NCBI RefSeq assembly: GCF_022399565.1
Contig: NZ_JAJTUT010000002.1
Coordinates: 806,001-870,000, forward strand
Origin: Flavobacterium algicola
GTDB taxonomy: Bacteria > Bacteroidota > Bacteroidia > Flavobacteriales > Flavobacteriaceae
Length of the DNA stretch: 64,000 nucleotides
Direction: 5' to 3'
Shown: positions 56,192 through 64,000 of the stretch, piece after piece
How positions within the stretch are numbered: the stretch's first letter is position 1
Layout of the letters: each line of letters opens with the position of its first letter
Position numbers and translations under genes: made by a program
Notes under the pieces: model-generated
Told to the model about the DNA's origin: nothing
Seen by the model: the letters and a program-made list of their open reading frames with translations, nothing else
Database searches by the model: none

Positions 56192-57436
56192 CTATTTGAA
56201 TCCTTGCTTAATTTTTTCAATTCCAACACCAAACATTTTTTTCGAAATAATATCTAAATCTGCTTCTGAACCATAAAAATGCATCGTCTTTTGAATGTGA
56301 GTCATCGTTTCCCCTGGTTTTAGTGCTGCCGCAGGTGAAGAGGTTTCTAATTCGTAAAATGGTCCCAATGGTGCCTCACCAGGTGCAGGTGAACCATCAT
56401 TATAGGAGTTAATCACATCACCACTATAAGGTTCTTTTTGGAATTCCCACATCGAATTAACAAATCCATTAGGCGCTGCTTGCACATTATATGTTACGAC
56501 TGTCAAAACTTTTCCATCAGCATCATAGCTTCCTGAAACTCCTTTAGAACGTAATGCATTCACCCCTATTTTCCCTCTTCTGGTACCATCCCCTTTGAAA
56601 AACAGAATATCGTCTTCGACTTTTATGTATTCAGTTGGTACTTTTCCAAAATAGGCATCATTAACCTTCTGTCCTAGTTGTGAGTCCTCTCCTGATTTGA
56701 ATGGAATAACAACGGTCGTATTAGGAGATGGACTTAACATTCCAAGCAACCAAATGGAAGGCAAACCTGTTTCTGATTTCCATGCATTTTGTCCATTATT
56801 TGTTAATTTATTATCACTTTCAAAAGCAACAAATTGTACTGATTTTGGAATGGATAAATTCAATACTTGTGATACCTCTTTGTCATTGAGTAATCTTACG
56901 GTTCTGTTAATACCCATTTTAAAAACGGTACCACTATAATTCATCAATTCGCAATCACGATGAAAAACAGCTTTATCAGTAGTTTTTTCAACCACTTTAA
57001 AAGCTTCAGTGTCAATTACAGCAGGTGTTTTCCAATCTGAAAATTCAAATTTATCACCAGGTTTAAAATACAAACTGTATTGACCGCCTTCTGGCCCTAA
57101 CCAAAAACGTTCTTCTCCGCCAAAAATATAAATATGTTCTTCTAACTTACCTTTTGTAGCCTCAGAAGGCAAAATTCCTTTTTCGATCACGGGTCTATTT
57201 ATCCATCCAAAACTTGGACCTGAAGCGTCGTCAAAAGTACTGGTCATCACACGTCCTTGATAATCGGGCGCCAATGCGATAGCCGACTTACCGTTTTTTA
57301 ATACGATAATATCCGTGTGTTGTTTTAGAAATGATAAATCAGAAGCAAATTGTCCTGTCTCTTCTTTTGAACACCCTACCACTAACAGCATAATAAAAAG
57401 GTTTAGAGAATATAAGAATAGTTTCCTTCTATCCAT
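56192..57436 (-). CDS. Lipoprotein, DUF6786-like
   Basis: 414 residues. The start has a clear lipobox, LLVVGC with C22. The rest is a beta-rich protein with DIIVLKNGKSAIALAPDYQGRVMTS, IFGGEERFWLGPEGGQYSLYF, MNYSGTVFKMGINRTVRLL, and GPFYELETSSPAAALKPGET near the end. It has the look of a galactose-mutarotase-like fold with the DUF6786 signature as I remember it; no activity is established for this family. It is 43 bases downstream of the GH172 gene and so likely in the operon that begins at 61072. Confidence 0.72.
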   Translation of the reverse strand: MDRRKLFLYSLNLFIMLLVVGCSKEETGQFASDLSFLKQHTDIIVLKNGKSAIALAPDYQGRVMTSTFDDASGPSFGWINRPVIEKGILPSEATKGKLEEHIYIFGGEERFWLGPEGGQYSLYFKPGDKFEFSDWKTPAVIDTEAFKVVEKTTDKAVFHRDCELMNYSGTVFKMGINRTVRLLNDKEVSQVLNLSIPKSVQFVAFESDNKLTNNGQNAWKSETGLPSIWLLGMLSPSPNTTVVIPFKSGEDSQLGQKVNDAYFGKVPTEYIKVEDDILFFKGDGTRRGKIGVNALRSKGVSGSYDADGKVLTVVTYNVQAAPNGFVNSMWEFQKEPYSGDVINSYNDGSPAPGEAPLGPFYELETSSPAAALKPGETMTHIQKTMHFYGSEADLDIISKKMFGVGIEKIKQGFK

Positions 57437-57479
57437 TTTGTTTAGTTTTTAAGTTAAAATTTATAAATGTATTTTTATT

Positions 57480-59117
57480 TTACTTTTTCTCTATGTTTGG
57501 AAATCCTTCTGGTAAGGGAGGTAGATTTAATACGCCTTTCGGATCTGGAGTTCGATTTGATTTTGTATTTGCATCTCCATACCAATAAATACCTACTCCA
57601 TACCCCATATCACATTTGGTGCCGCTCCACACTTCCATATCCAATATTAATGAGCTTTCAAAGGGCATAACATCCAAAGCACGATTTCGGGTTTCAGTAG
57701 AATAGCCCGATGTATTCTTTTCGTTAGTCGTCTTCGGATTCAATTTACTGTAAACAAAAGAACGAGGTTGTGCATGAAAAGGATGTTCATAGAATTCAGT
57801 ACTTCTTCCTCCCCAAGAATAAGCATAGTAATCTTCTGTTCCAGTTCCAAATATTGATGGAAAATCTTCGCCGTCAATCCAAATTTTTTCGTCACCTTCA
57901 CCCCACCATCTCGCTACAGGATTCATAATAGTTAAGGCATCGCCAACGTAAACTCCGCGTCCTTTCAAGCTAACATAATTCCAGTCAGAAAACGGGCGCG
58001 TTGGCACAGGATATTGTCCTCTCCATGCTGCATTAAAATACATTGTTTGAGCATCCCACTTATAATTCCCAATGACAGCCTCTAACTGTACATTCACCGA
58101 TTCTTTTCCTAAGTTTAACACTGTGATTTTACCTGATTTTTTATAAGGCATCACCCAGCGGCAGGACATGGTACCATCTGTTTCAACTGTTTGATACCAT
58201 CCTTGAACTGGATTTAACCCAATACCGGTTCCAAAAAAATCACCGATAGGTGTCCAAACCGTTTGTTGACCATCAAATTCCATTTTTAAAACTACAGAAC
58301 GGGTAACTGCTGGGTCTTTGTAATCTCCTATTTTAAGCACTAATGACCGCACTGCTCCCTCACCATTTGGTAAATGGATTGATGCTTCCTTATTGGTTTT
58401 TAATGTTTCTTTTAACGCTATTTTTTTTCCTTCCTTAGTGTTTTCAGGATTAGAAAGTTCTTTTCCAATTTTTTCGATAAGCGGTTTTGCATTATTAAAA
58501 TCTTTCATTGTAAAAGTTTTTACAATAGCTTCCTTATTGTATTTTCTATAGGTATACTGAAAAAAGTAAGGTTGCTTCAAAGCTGTTATTTTACAGCTTT
58601 TGGCATATGGAATTGGAAAAAAAGAAACTCCTGAACGCAGGGATTGATGTGCAAATGGATAAGGAAACACACCTGTACCGTCAAATAGACTTACCATGTT
58701 TCCCTCTAATACTGGATTAGGATTGCCGTCTAAATAAACGCGCATGATTATATCACTACCAGGTTCTAATTGATTAAGCCATGGAGACCAAACACGTACG
58801 ATGGCACCTGGACCCGTATCTTCCATCATTACCCATTCTTTTTCGCCATGATTTTCTTCTATTCGAATATAATTAAGATCCAGTTCCCCTTTGTTAAAAT
58901 CATGATTTGTAAACCAACCCACTGTATCTGCAGGCGTTTTTGATGCTCTATTGTAGCTGCTAGCTTGTTTTAATCGGAAATTATTATCCGGAAAACGACT
59001 AATGGCATCTCTATCTACCATTTCATTTAATAGCGATTCTATCGAGACTTTATTTTGTGCAGATAGTAAAGACGTTATACTGAACGCAATAAGGTATATT
59101 AATTTTTTTATATTCAT
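57480..59117 (-). CDS. GH172 (DUF2961) protein
   Basis: 545 residues, secreted (signal peptide about 1-20, ending LLSAQ). DUF2961 signature: DAISRFPDNNFRLKQASSYNR, GWFTNHDFNKGELDLNYIRIEENHGEKEW, GPGAIVRVWSPWLNQL, EGDEKIWIDGEDFPSIFGTGTEDYYAYSWGG, and YSTETRNRALDVMPFESSLILDMEVW. Characterised GH172 members cleave alpha-D-fructofuranoside or arabinofuranoside bonds, with Glu residues of this region as catalysts. So a furanose part of the target is possible, but relatives of other specificity are likely. It is 20 bases downstream of the heparinase-like gene: operon. Confidence 0.85.
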   Translation of the reverse strand: MNIKKLIYLIAFSITSLLSAQNKVSIESLLNEMVDRDAISRFPDNNFRLKQASSYNRASKTPADTVGWFTNHDFNKGELDLNYIRIEENHGEKEWVMMEDTGPGAIVRVWSPWLNQLEPGSDIIMRVYLDGNPNPVLEGNMVSLFDGTGVFPYPFAHQSLRSGVSFFPIPYAKSCKITALKQPYFFQYTYRKYNKEAIVKTFTMKDFNNAKPLIEKIGKELSNPENTKEGKKIALKETLKTNKEASIHLPNGEGAVRSLVLKIGDYKDPAVTRSVVLKMEFDGQQTVWTPIGDFFGTGIGLNPVQGWYQTVETDGTMSCRWVMPYKKSGKITVLNLGKESVNVQLEAVIGNYKWDAQTMYFNAAWRGQYPVPTRPFSDWNYVSLKGRGVYVGDALTIMNPVARWWGEGDEKIWIDGEDFPSIFGTGTEDYYAYSWGGRSTEFYEHPFHAQPRSFVYSKLNPKTTNEKNTSGYSTETRNRALDVMPFESSLILDMEVWSGTKCDMGYGVGIYWYGDANTKSNRTPDPKGVLNLPPLPEGFPNIEKK

Positions 59118-59137
59118 AATTAGTAATTTTTAATAAC

Positions 59138-61072
59138 CTAATTTATCGGTGTGTATTTGATTGTAATTGTTCCTTCTTTGACAGCATTTATAAAGTTAAC
59201 GCCAATTCGATAGGCCGTGCCTCCTTCTCTTAATGCTTTTACAGGAACTTGCTCATCGGTAATTTTTAACGATCCGCCTTTACTGGTCACTTCCGCTTTT
59301 AGTTTCTGGTTTTTTGTAATAAGAATCACAGTATGATTATCGACAATTTCATACTTTGAATATGTCATAATTGCAGTACCAAAAGACACTGGTTTTGAGG
59401 CTGTAAAATGATCTTCGACTGTGATAGTCCCTGAACCCGATTTATCATTGGTCATTATTCTCTCTAAAGATTGTAAGACTGGAATTTCGTACGCAGGTTT
59501 AATGTCCATGGTTACTTTATCTATTTTTTCTTCAAAGTCGGTTGCGGTAATGATCCCTTTAAACTGGATTCCGTTTGATTGTAATGTGTTATTAATCAAT
59601 GGAACCGGATGTCCCCAAGAACTACGAGCTTTGTTGTCTGGCGAAAATGATCCTGCTGTATAAGAAGGTGCACCAATGTCTCCTGACATAATATCATTTC
59701 CTAGAACTAATGTGTAAGTACCAACATCACTGTGGTTGTGGTTCTCGGCATTATGACCTGCTTTTATCGCTATTGAAAATGGTGTTTTTTGCTTTCCACG
59801 GGAAATGACCATACCTAAATCATCAAAATAAGCGTGGTCTGGTAAAATGTTTTTGGTTTTATTTTTGTTTGGTGTAAATACCTCTGGTTGTTGCCACGCA
59901 ATCAATTGTTCTGCAGCTTCTTCCATTCTTATTTCTGACGGCATTATTGCATCGTAATGTTTTGCTGATAAAACATCGGCAAAATTGCTACCACTTTTTG
60001 AAATTGTTGATACACCATCAGCAAAAGGAGCGCATCTTGTATTTTGAATTTCAAATCTTTCAGGAAAATTACCTATATTTTTCAATTTATCTGCGTTGTC
60101 TGCTTCGAATAAATTAATTTTGCCCTCTGTATAATCAGATAAAATTTGAGCTAAGTACAAATAATGGCCGAAACCATATCCCCAATATCCAAGACCTTCC
60201 GTACAATAACCATCGGCACCAAAGCCACTTAAATAATATTTCATACTATTCAAAGCAGATCCAATTGTTGCAATACGCTCTTCTCTCTTAGTGGAATTAA
60301 TAATAGTTGTCAAAACTGCACCACTGGAACAAACGGAATTCCAATTACTTGTGCTTTTCAGCCACAGATTGTTTTCGTCAGGCTCTTTACTACTTTTTAA
60401 ATAATTATCTGTTATACGCCATTGTAATTGCGCTGAGATTTTTTTCTTTATGTCAGGACTTAATTTTTGGTCCAAAAGTACATTGGCCAACGCTAAAACA
60501 CCACCAAATTTTCGAGCACCCAAATCAATTGAAACTCTCTTCCCTTCAAGCACACCATTATTTTTGTCATCATGGTTCGGATGCAACCAGGATTTCATAG
60601 CCATAATTGCCTGTAGATAGTTGTTAATTTGAGGTATGAATCGTCCTTTATTTTCGATACATTCTGCCAAAACAAAATGTTCCAAATTTTCCATTGATCG
60701 GTAATAGCGTGGTTTATAAATTCCGCGATTTCCTTCTAAATTTGCTTTTCTATAAATTTCATCAGTAATTGGAACTTCTGGTTTTTTATCGATCAATGCG
60801 ATTGATTCATCCAGATATTCCTTACCCGTTTTAGTCGCTGCAATTGTATTCCAATACACGCGATCATTACTATTGGGTGCCGGTTGAAAAGTTTGCTCGG
60901 GAATCGCTTTATTTAACATTTCGATTTGTCTTGCCGACGGGTAAATTGTTTCGGCATCGGCTTCTTTTAAATAAGCACCCATATCAAATGACTTATTATT
61001 TTGGCCAATGGCCACAAAAAAAATTAGTAAAAAACTAATACATAAAATACGGCGGCTCTTGTTTTTTAACAT
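59138..61072 (-). CDS. Heparinase II/III-like polysaccharide lyase
   Basis: 644 residues with a signal peptide (about 1-22, ending AIGQN). It has an (alpha/alpha) toroid (about 60-380) with LKSTSNWNSVCSSGAVLTTI and GYCTEGLGYWGYGFGHYLYL. A C-terminal beta-sandwich follows, with the signature NAENHNHSDVGTYTLVLG and GDIGAPSYTAG. Conserved Asn, His and Tyr of these motifs are the lyase active site in relatives acting on heparan or alginate oligomers. The sugar here is not known. It begins a likely three-gene operon with GH172 and the DUF6786-like lipoprotein, led by the 21-bp repeat element. Confidence 0.83.
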   Translation of the reverse strand: MLKNKSRRILCISFLLIFFVAIGQNNKSFDMGAYLKEADAETIYPSARQIEMLNKAIPEQTFQPAPNSNDRVYWNTIAATKTGKEYLDESIALIDKKPEVPITDEIYRKANLEGNRGIYKPRYYRSMENLEHFVLAECIENKGRFIPQINNYLQAIMAMKSWLHPNHDDKNNGVLEGKRVSIDLGARKFGGVLALANVLLDQKLSPDIKKKISAQLQWRITDNYLKSSKEPDENNLWLKSTSNWNSVCSSGAVLTTIINSTKREERIATIGSALNSMKYYLSGFGADGYCTEGLGYWGYGFGHYLYLAQILSDYTEGKINLFEADNADKLKNIGNFPERFEIQNTRCAPFADGVSTISKSGSNFADVLSAKHYDAIMPSEIRMEEAAEQLIAWQQPEVFTPNKNKTKNILPDHAYFDDLGMVISRGKQKTPFSIAIKAGHNAENHNHSDVGTYTLVLGNDIMSGDIGAPSYTAGSFSPDNKARSSWGHPVPLINNTLQSNGIQFKGIITATDFEEKIDKVTMDIKPAYEIPVLQSLERIMTNDKSGSGTITVEDHFTASKPVSFGTAIMTYSKYEIVDNHTVILITKNQKLKAEVTSKGGSLKITDEQVPVKALREGGTAYRIGVNFINAVKEGTITIKYTPIN

Positions 61073-61124
61073 CTTTGGAAGTTCTTTGATATATACCGCA
61101 ATATATTTTATTAAAGTATCTTCA

Positions 61125-61157
61125 TATATAAATTATTGTTCAGTGTATATAAATTAT
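61125..61157. promoter_or_regulatory. Perfect 12-bp direct repeat with 21-bp period before the heparinase-like gene
   Basis: TATATAAATTAT stands at 61125-61136 and again at 61146-61157, an exact 21-base shift. A weaker third match (ATAAATCCA) lies at 61169. The block is 53-85 bases before the start codon. This is the cleanest of the paired elements in the locus. Confidence 0.55.
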
Positions 61158-61274
61158 AGCCGAATTATATAAATCCATTGATGACCAGTAGCTAAACTGT
61201 TGAAGAATAAATCACAGGTGTAAAAAGGCTTACTATTAAATTACAGTTCTTCACAATTTTTACAGGAATTATAA

Positions 61275-62384
61275 CTATTTCAAACCTCCCGTAATTTCCT
61301 CTAATTTGGAAAAGAAACCTATCTTTCGAGGAGAGCTAATTTCCCAATTTACGGGTATGGATTGGAATCCATTTTCAAAGTTTTCGCCTTTCATACGAAA
61401 ATCAAAATACCCCCAAGAAGCAAAAGATTTTACTGCATTCACAAAATTATTAGAAGGGTCTTCAAAATTAAAATGATCGTCCTCGTTAAACAGAATGGGC
61501 TTTGGTTTATAACCTTTTACATTTTTGGTTTTAGCAACCATATCCGTAATGCCGTCTGGATTATGAACGCCATTTCCGTGTAGCAATATAAAATCAGCAG
61601 CGGTAACCACGTTCTCATTTGGAATTTTGCCACCGCTAAAACTTGTACCCACGAGATAGCGGTACCCATTTTGTTTATTTGACTTTACTCTTTCTATCAA
61701 TTCATGTACACGCTCAGGCTTAAGAATAGCATTGGTGTACTTGATGTCGCACTCATTATTAATTTCGATTAAAACATTTTTATATTTTTTTTGAAAAAGC
61801 CAGTTGATGGTATTATCCACGCCATTAATTACCGCTGTTTCATTTTCTAATTGATATTCCTGTCCAAAATAGTATATTCCTATAATGGCAGCCATACCCA
61901 AATCATTGGCCTTAGTCATTATTTTTTCTAAACGCTTCATGTATTCAGGACGCAATGCTCCCTTGTTGTCTATGGCCGAATTGATCCAACCTTTGTTCCC
62001 ATAACCTAAGGGGCTACCTCCCTGAAGATTGATGGTAAAGGCCAGTAAACCTTTTTTATGCCAAGATTCCATGGCAGCAATAAATTCATTTGTATTGCGA
62101 TCAGCATCCCATTGTTGCGTATCCTCATATTTCCATTTTACAGCAGTTTGAGGATTAAGGTCATCAAAAATTCCTTGAACCATTCTTGAATTCATCAATA
62201 AACCCTCAATTGAGAATCCGTTCCAGCTGCGGTCTTTATAGGTAGGAATACCATTAATCAAGAATTTTTCGCCCTGAATACTAACAGTTGTTGCTTTTTC
62301 CTTTTTATTTTGCGCGTTCAAAGACTGCGGAAGGATGGTTGTAAATGCAAAAAAGAGGACCGATAAATAAAAGTAGGGTTTCAT
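61275..62384 (-). CDS. Secreted GH-A clan (GH5-like) TIM-barrel protein
   Basis: 369 residues with a signal peptide (about 1-24, ending SLNAQ). It is a single-domain (beta/alpha)8 protein. NVLIEINNECDIK carries the Asn-Glu pair typical of the acid/base of clan GH-A, and KPILFNEDDHF has a Glu at the place of the nucleophile. NTNEFIAAMESWHKKGLLAFTINLQGG and GYRYLVGTSFSGG are other marks. I cannot name the family; GH5-, GH140- or DUF4038-like are possibilities. It is 30 bases downstream of the Kelch protein gene. Confidence 0.72.
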   Translation of the reverse strand: MKPYFYLSVLFFAFTTILPQSLNAQNKKEKATTVSIQGEKFLINGIPTYKDRSWNGFSIEGLLMNSRMVQGIFDDLNPQTAVKWKYEDTQQWDADRNTNEFIAAMESWHKKGLLAFTINLQGGSPLGYGNKGWINSAIDNKGALRPEYMKRLEKIMTKANDLGMAAIIGIYYFGQEYQLENETAVINGVDNTINWLFQKKYKNVLIEINNECDIKYTNAILKPERVHELIERVKSNKQNGYRYLVGTSFSGGKIPNENVVTAADFILLHGNGVHNPDGITDMVAKTKNVKGYKPKPILFNEDDHFNFEDPSNNFVNAVKSFASWGYFDFRMKGENFENGFQSIPVNWEISSPRKIGFFSKLEEITGGLK

Positions 62385-62414
62385 ATAGAAATGGTTTGAT
62401 TAGTAATGAAGTGT

Positions 62415-63425
62415 TTATTTCTGTAGTGAGCTGCTAAAGCGCTCAATGGATTTTAATTCGGGATTACCTCCTCGTTGTCCACAACCAGAAGCGATGTATA
62501 ATTTCTTTTTGTACCAAATAAGTTGCGTTCCGTGGCGTCCTTGAATTAGAGAGGGCAATGTGCTCCACGTTCCCGTTTTTGTATCCAAAACTTCTACTTC
62601 ATTGTGTGCGTTTAGCTGATCTACATTTTCTCCACCTGTAAAAAGAATTTTATCGCCAATGCAAATTGAGGTACAACCAGCTCGTTGAGTAGGAACAGGT
62701 TTTTCTAATGTGCTCCACTTTCCTGTTTTAAAATCATAAACATCAACCTCTGGAATTGTCAGCTCAAAAACTTTCTTTATTTTTCCAGATGACACTCTTC
62801 CTCCGAGTACGTATAATTTATCCTTACAAATTACTGACGTTGCATGATCCCTAGGTCGTGGAGCATCTTGCAGCACTTCCCATTTACCTGTTTTGAAATC
62901 ATAAACATCTAACCAATTCACATGACCATCCCAATGTCCGTCTATAATCCCACCCGAAATATAGAGTTTGTTTTTAAAAATATTTGCTGTGGTAGAGGCT
63001 CTTAGTCTGTTCTCCGGCATCGAAAAACCTTTCTCCCAACTGTCTTTCACGGGATCGTAAATATAGGCTTCTCCTACTGGTGTTTCATGTGGGTATGGCC
63101 CCGTATGAGCACCTATAATATAAATTTTTCTTTTATATGAAAATCCTTGAAAATGATGCAATTCTATTGGTGGCTTGGCTCCAGATGTCCAAGTATTTGT
63201 TGCAGGATTAAATATGGAAACTTCTTGAATTCGGCGACCACCCATGAGATAAAATTTACCACCCACTTCAATAAATGCTGCTTCGTGTCGTGCTACAGGC
63301 TCCCCTGTGCAATTCATAGTTTCCCATTTATAACTATCCAAGGATTGTGAAGTTGCCTGTTGGCAAAACAAAGTGAACAATAATAAGCCTATTATTTTAG
63401 AAAATGATATCATATTATTTTTCAA
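62415..63425 (-). CDS. Secreted six-bladed Kelch-repeat protein
   Basis: 336 residues with a signal peptide (about 1-27, QATSQS). Six beta-propeller blades are seen by their KxYxxGG cores: KFYLMGGRR, KIYIIGAHTG, KLYISGGII, KLYVLGGRV, KILFTGGEN and KLYIASGCG, with TWTSGAK- or TGKWEVLQ-type ends. Bacterial Kelch proteins include sialic-acid mutarotases, sugar binders and unknowns; the role here is not told. It is 90 bases downstream of the partial gene at the window end. Confidence 0.85.
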   Translation of the reverse strand: MKNNMISFSKIIGLLLFTLFCQQATSQSLDSYKWETMNCTGEPVARHEAAFIEVGGKFYLMGGRRIQEVSIFNPATNTWTSGAKPPIELHHFQGFSYKRKIYIIGAHTGPYPHETPVGEAYIYDPVKDSWEKGFSMPENRLRASTTANIFKNKLYISGGIIDGHWDGHVNWLDVYDFKTGKWEVLQDAPRPRDHATSVICKDKLYVLGGRVSSGKIKKVFELTIPEVDVYDFKTGKWSTLEKPVPTQRAGCTSICIGDKILFTGGENVDQLNAHNEVEVLDTKTGTWSTLPSLIQGRHGTQLIWYKKKLYIASGCGQRGGNPELKSIERFSSSLQK

Positions 63426-63515
63426 AAATTACTTTTTAATTTGACTTGTGCATAAATGTAAAATAGTGCCTAAAAAAATTATTTCTTGGCACCATTTTCT
63501 TAGTCTTAACTGGTT

Positions 63516-64000
63516 TTATTTAAATAATCTATATCCACCTACATCAAAATGCTTACTATCTTTACCAGCGGTGATAGTGACAGGCACCTCATTATGAATG
63601 TACAACTTACCTTCTTTTCTCTCGAGAACTACATTTCCTTTCTCAGTAGCTGAAATGGCGAAATCTTTTGTCCTCAATTCTGTTCCATTTCCCATAAATA
63701 AAACAAAATCTCCATTCTTTTCGTTAGCAATCAAAGCGTATGAGGCATTAGTTGACATTGTACCATACTTTGCCATTTGATTGTTTGTCGAAGAGAAAAC
63801 AAAATCTTCTCTTCCTGATTTATTGACAACCTTTACGCCAGCAAAATCCTTACTTTTATTTTCATCTTCAAAACCAGTGATAGCAGCAATACTTTTGCCT
63901 TTGCTATTAGTAAAAGGTTCGTAAATTGATACAAATGGGTGCTCCCATGCCTCACCATGTTGTCTTGCTGCCAAGGTCAAGTAAGAAGCTTTTTCCACAT
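63516..64000 (-). CDS. C-terminal part of an unidentified secreted sugar-locus protein (heparinase II/III-like beta domain)
   Basis: The 5' end lies beyond the window; about 160 residues are visible, ending GGYRLFK at the stop. They form beta-strand-rich sequence with LTLAARQHGEAWEHPFVSIYEPF, FAGVKVVNKSGREDFVF, YALIANEKNGDFVLFMGNG and VPVTITAGKDSKHFDVGGY. The QHGEAWEHPFVSIYEP motif reminds me of the C-terminal sandwich of heparinase II/III-like proteins, but I cannot name a family from this fragment. It leads the same strand as the Kelch and GH-A genes. Confidence 0.65.
   Translation of the reverse strand, partial: VEKASYLTLAARQHGEAWEHPFVSIYEPFTNSKGKSIAAITGFEDENKSKDFAGVKVVNKSGREDFVFSSTNNQMAKYGTMSTNASYALIANEKNGDFVLFMGNGTELRTKDFAISATEKGNVVLERKEGKLYIHNEVPVTITAGKDSKHFDVGGYRLFK

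Noticed and set aside
59138..61072. Calling the lyase a true heparinase
   Set aside because: Only the fold-level motifs match. Similar proteins act on alginate oligomers and other uronates, so a heparin-specific name is not supported.
23143..64000. Horizontal transfer or mobile element borders of the polysaccharide locus
   Set aside because: No integrase, transposase, tRNA or terminal repeats were seen at the left edge (22965-23142); the right edge is outside the window.

Overview
The window looks like chromosomal DNA of a member of the Flavobacteriaceae (Bacteroidota). Signs of this are the low G+C sequence, type IX secretion (T9SS) C-terminal domains, a gliding-motility-type C-terminal domain, a histone H1-like small protein, promoters of the Bacteroidetes form TTG-N19..21-TAnnTTTG, and a very large carbohydrate-degradation locus. 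No rRNA, tRNA, CRISPR array, insertion sequence or phage gene was seen.

Bases 1-23,000 are mostly housekeeping genes on both strands: the end of a T9SS-exported surface protein, a 2OG-Fe(II) oxygenase, a histone H1-like protein, a trehalose/topoisomerase group (GH15 hydrolase, topoisomerase IB, fused trehalose-6-phosphate synthase/phosphatase), an acyl-CoA carboxylase beta subunit with a YfiT-like thiol transferase, menE with a CPBP protease, an ArsC-like reductase, a TonB-type outer-membrane barrel protein, fumC, miaE, glyA, fahA and an EcsC-family gene. Most of these have clear intrinsic terminators. Strong promoters can be read in front of the histone-like gene and fahA.

Bases 23,143-64,000 are one long minus-strand run of about 22 genes, almost all with signal peptides or lipoboxes, and all apparently for breaking down a complex, probably sulfated and acidic, polysaccharide. 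It holds an alginate-lyase-like multidomain protein, three FGly sulfatases, a GH120 beta-helix glycosidase, a GH31 with a PA14-like insert, GH95, a GH172/DUF2961 protein, a heparinase II/III-like protein, a GH-A-clan barrel protein, two paralogous TIM-barrel (GHL15-like) proteins, several esterases, a DUF1080 protein, a DUF6786-like lipoprotein, a Kelch protein and a cytoplasmic sugar epimerase. Its least familiar part is a set of four paralogous right-handed beta-helix proteins (33,541-40,247) predicted to be placed in different compartments. There is no SusC/SusD pair, transporter, kinase or regulator in this stretch, so uptake and control genes must lie beyond 64,000 or elsewhere.

Several gaps in the locus carry a recurring AT-rich element close to RTAAAYTAT(K/G)RTTCA. 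At three places its core is repeated with exactly 21 bp between starts (28,630/28,651; 50,324/50,345; 61,128/61,149). That is the geometry expected of an AraC-type DNA-binding domain such as those of hybrid two-component regulators. It suggests the locus is a regulon of several transcription units (starting about 61,072, 50,171, 40,247, 38,757, 35,604, 28,490 and 25,333). The exact polysaccharide cannot be read from the sequence. The enzymes suggest uronic acid, sulfate ester, acyl ester, fucose- or galactose-like and xylose-like parts.
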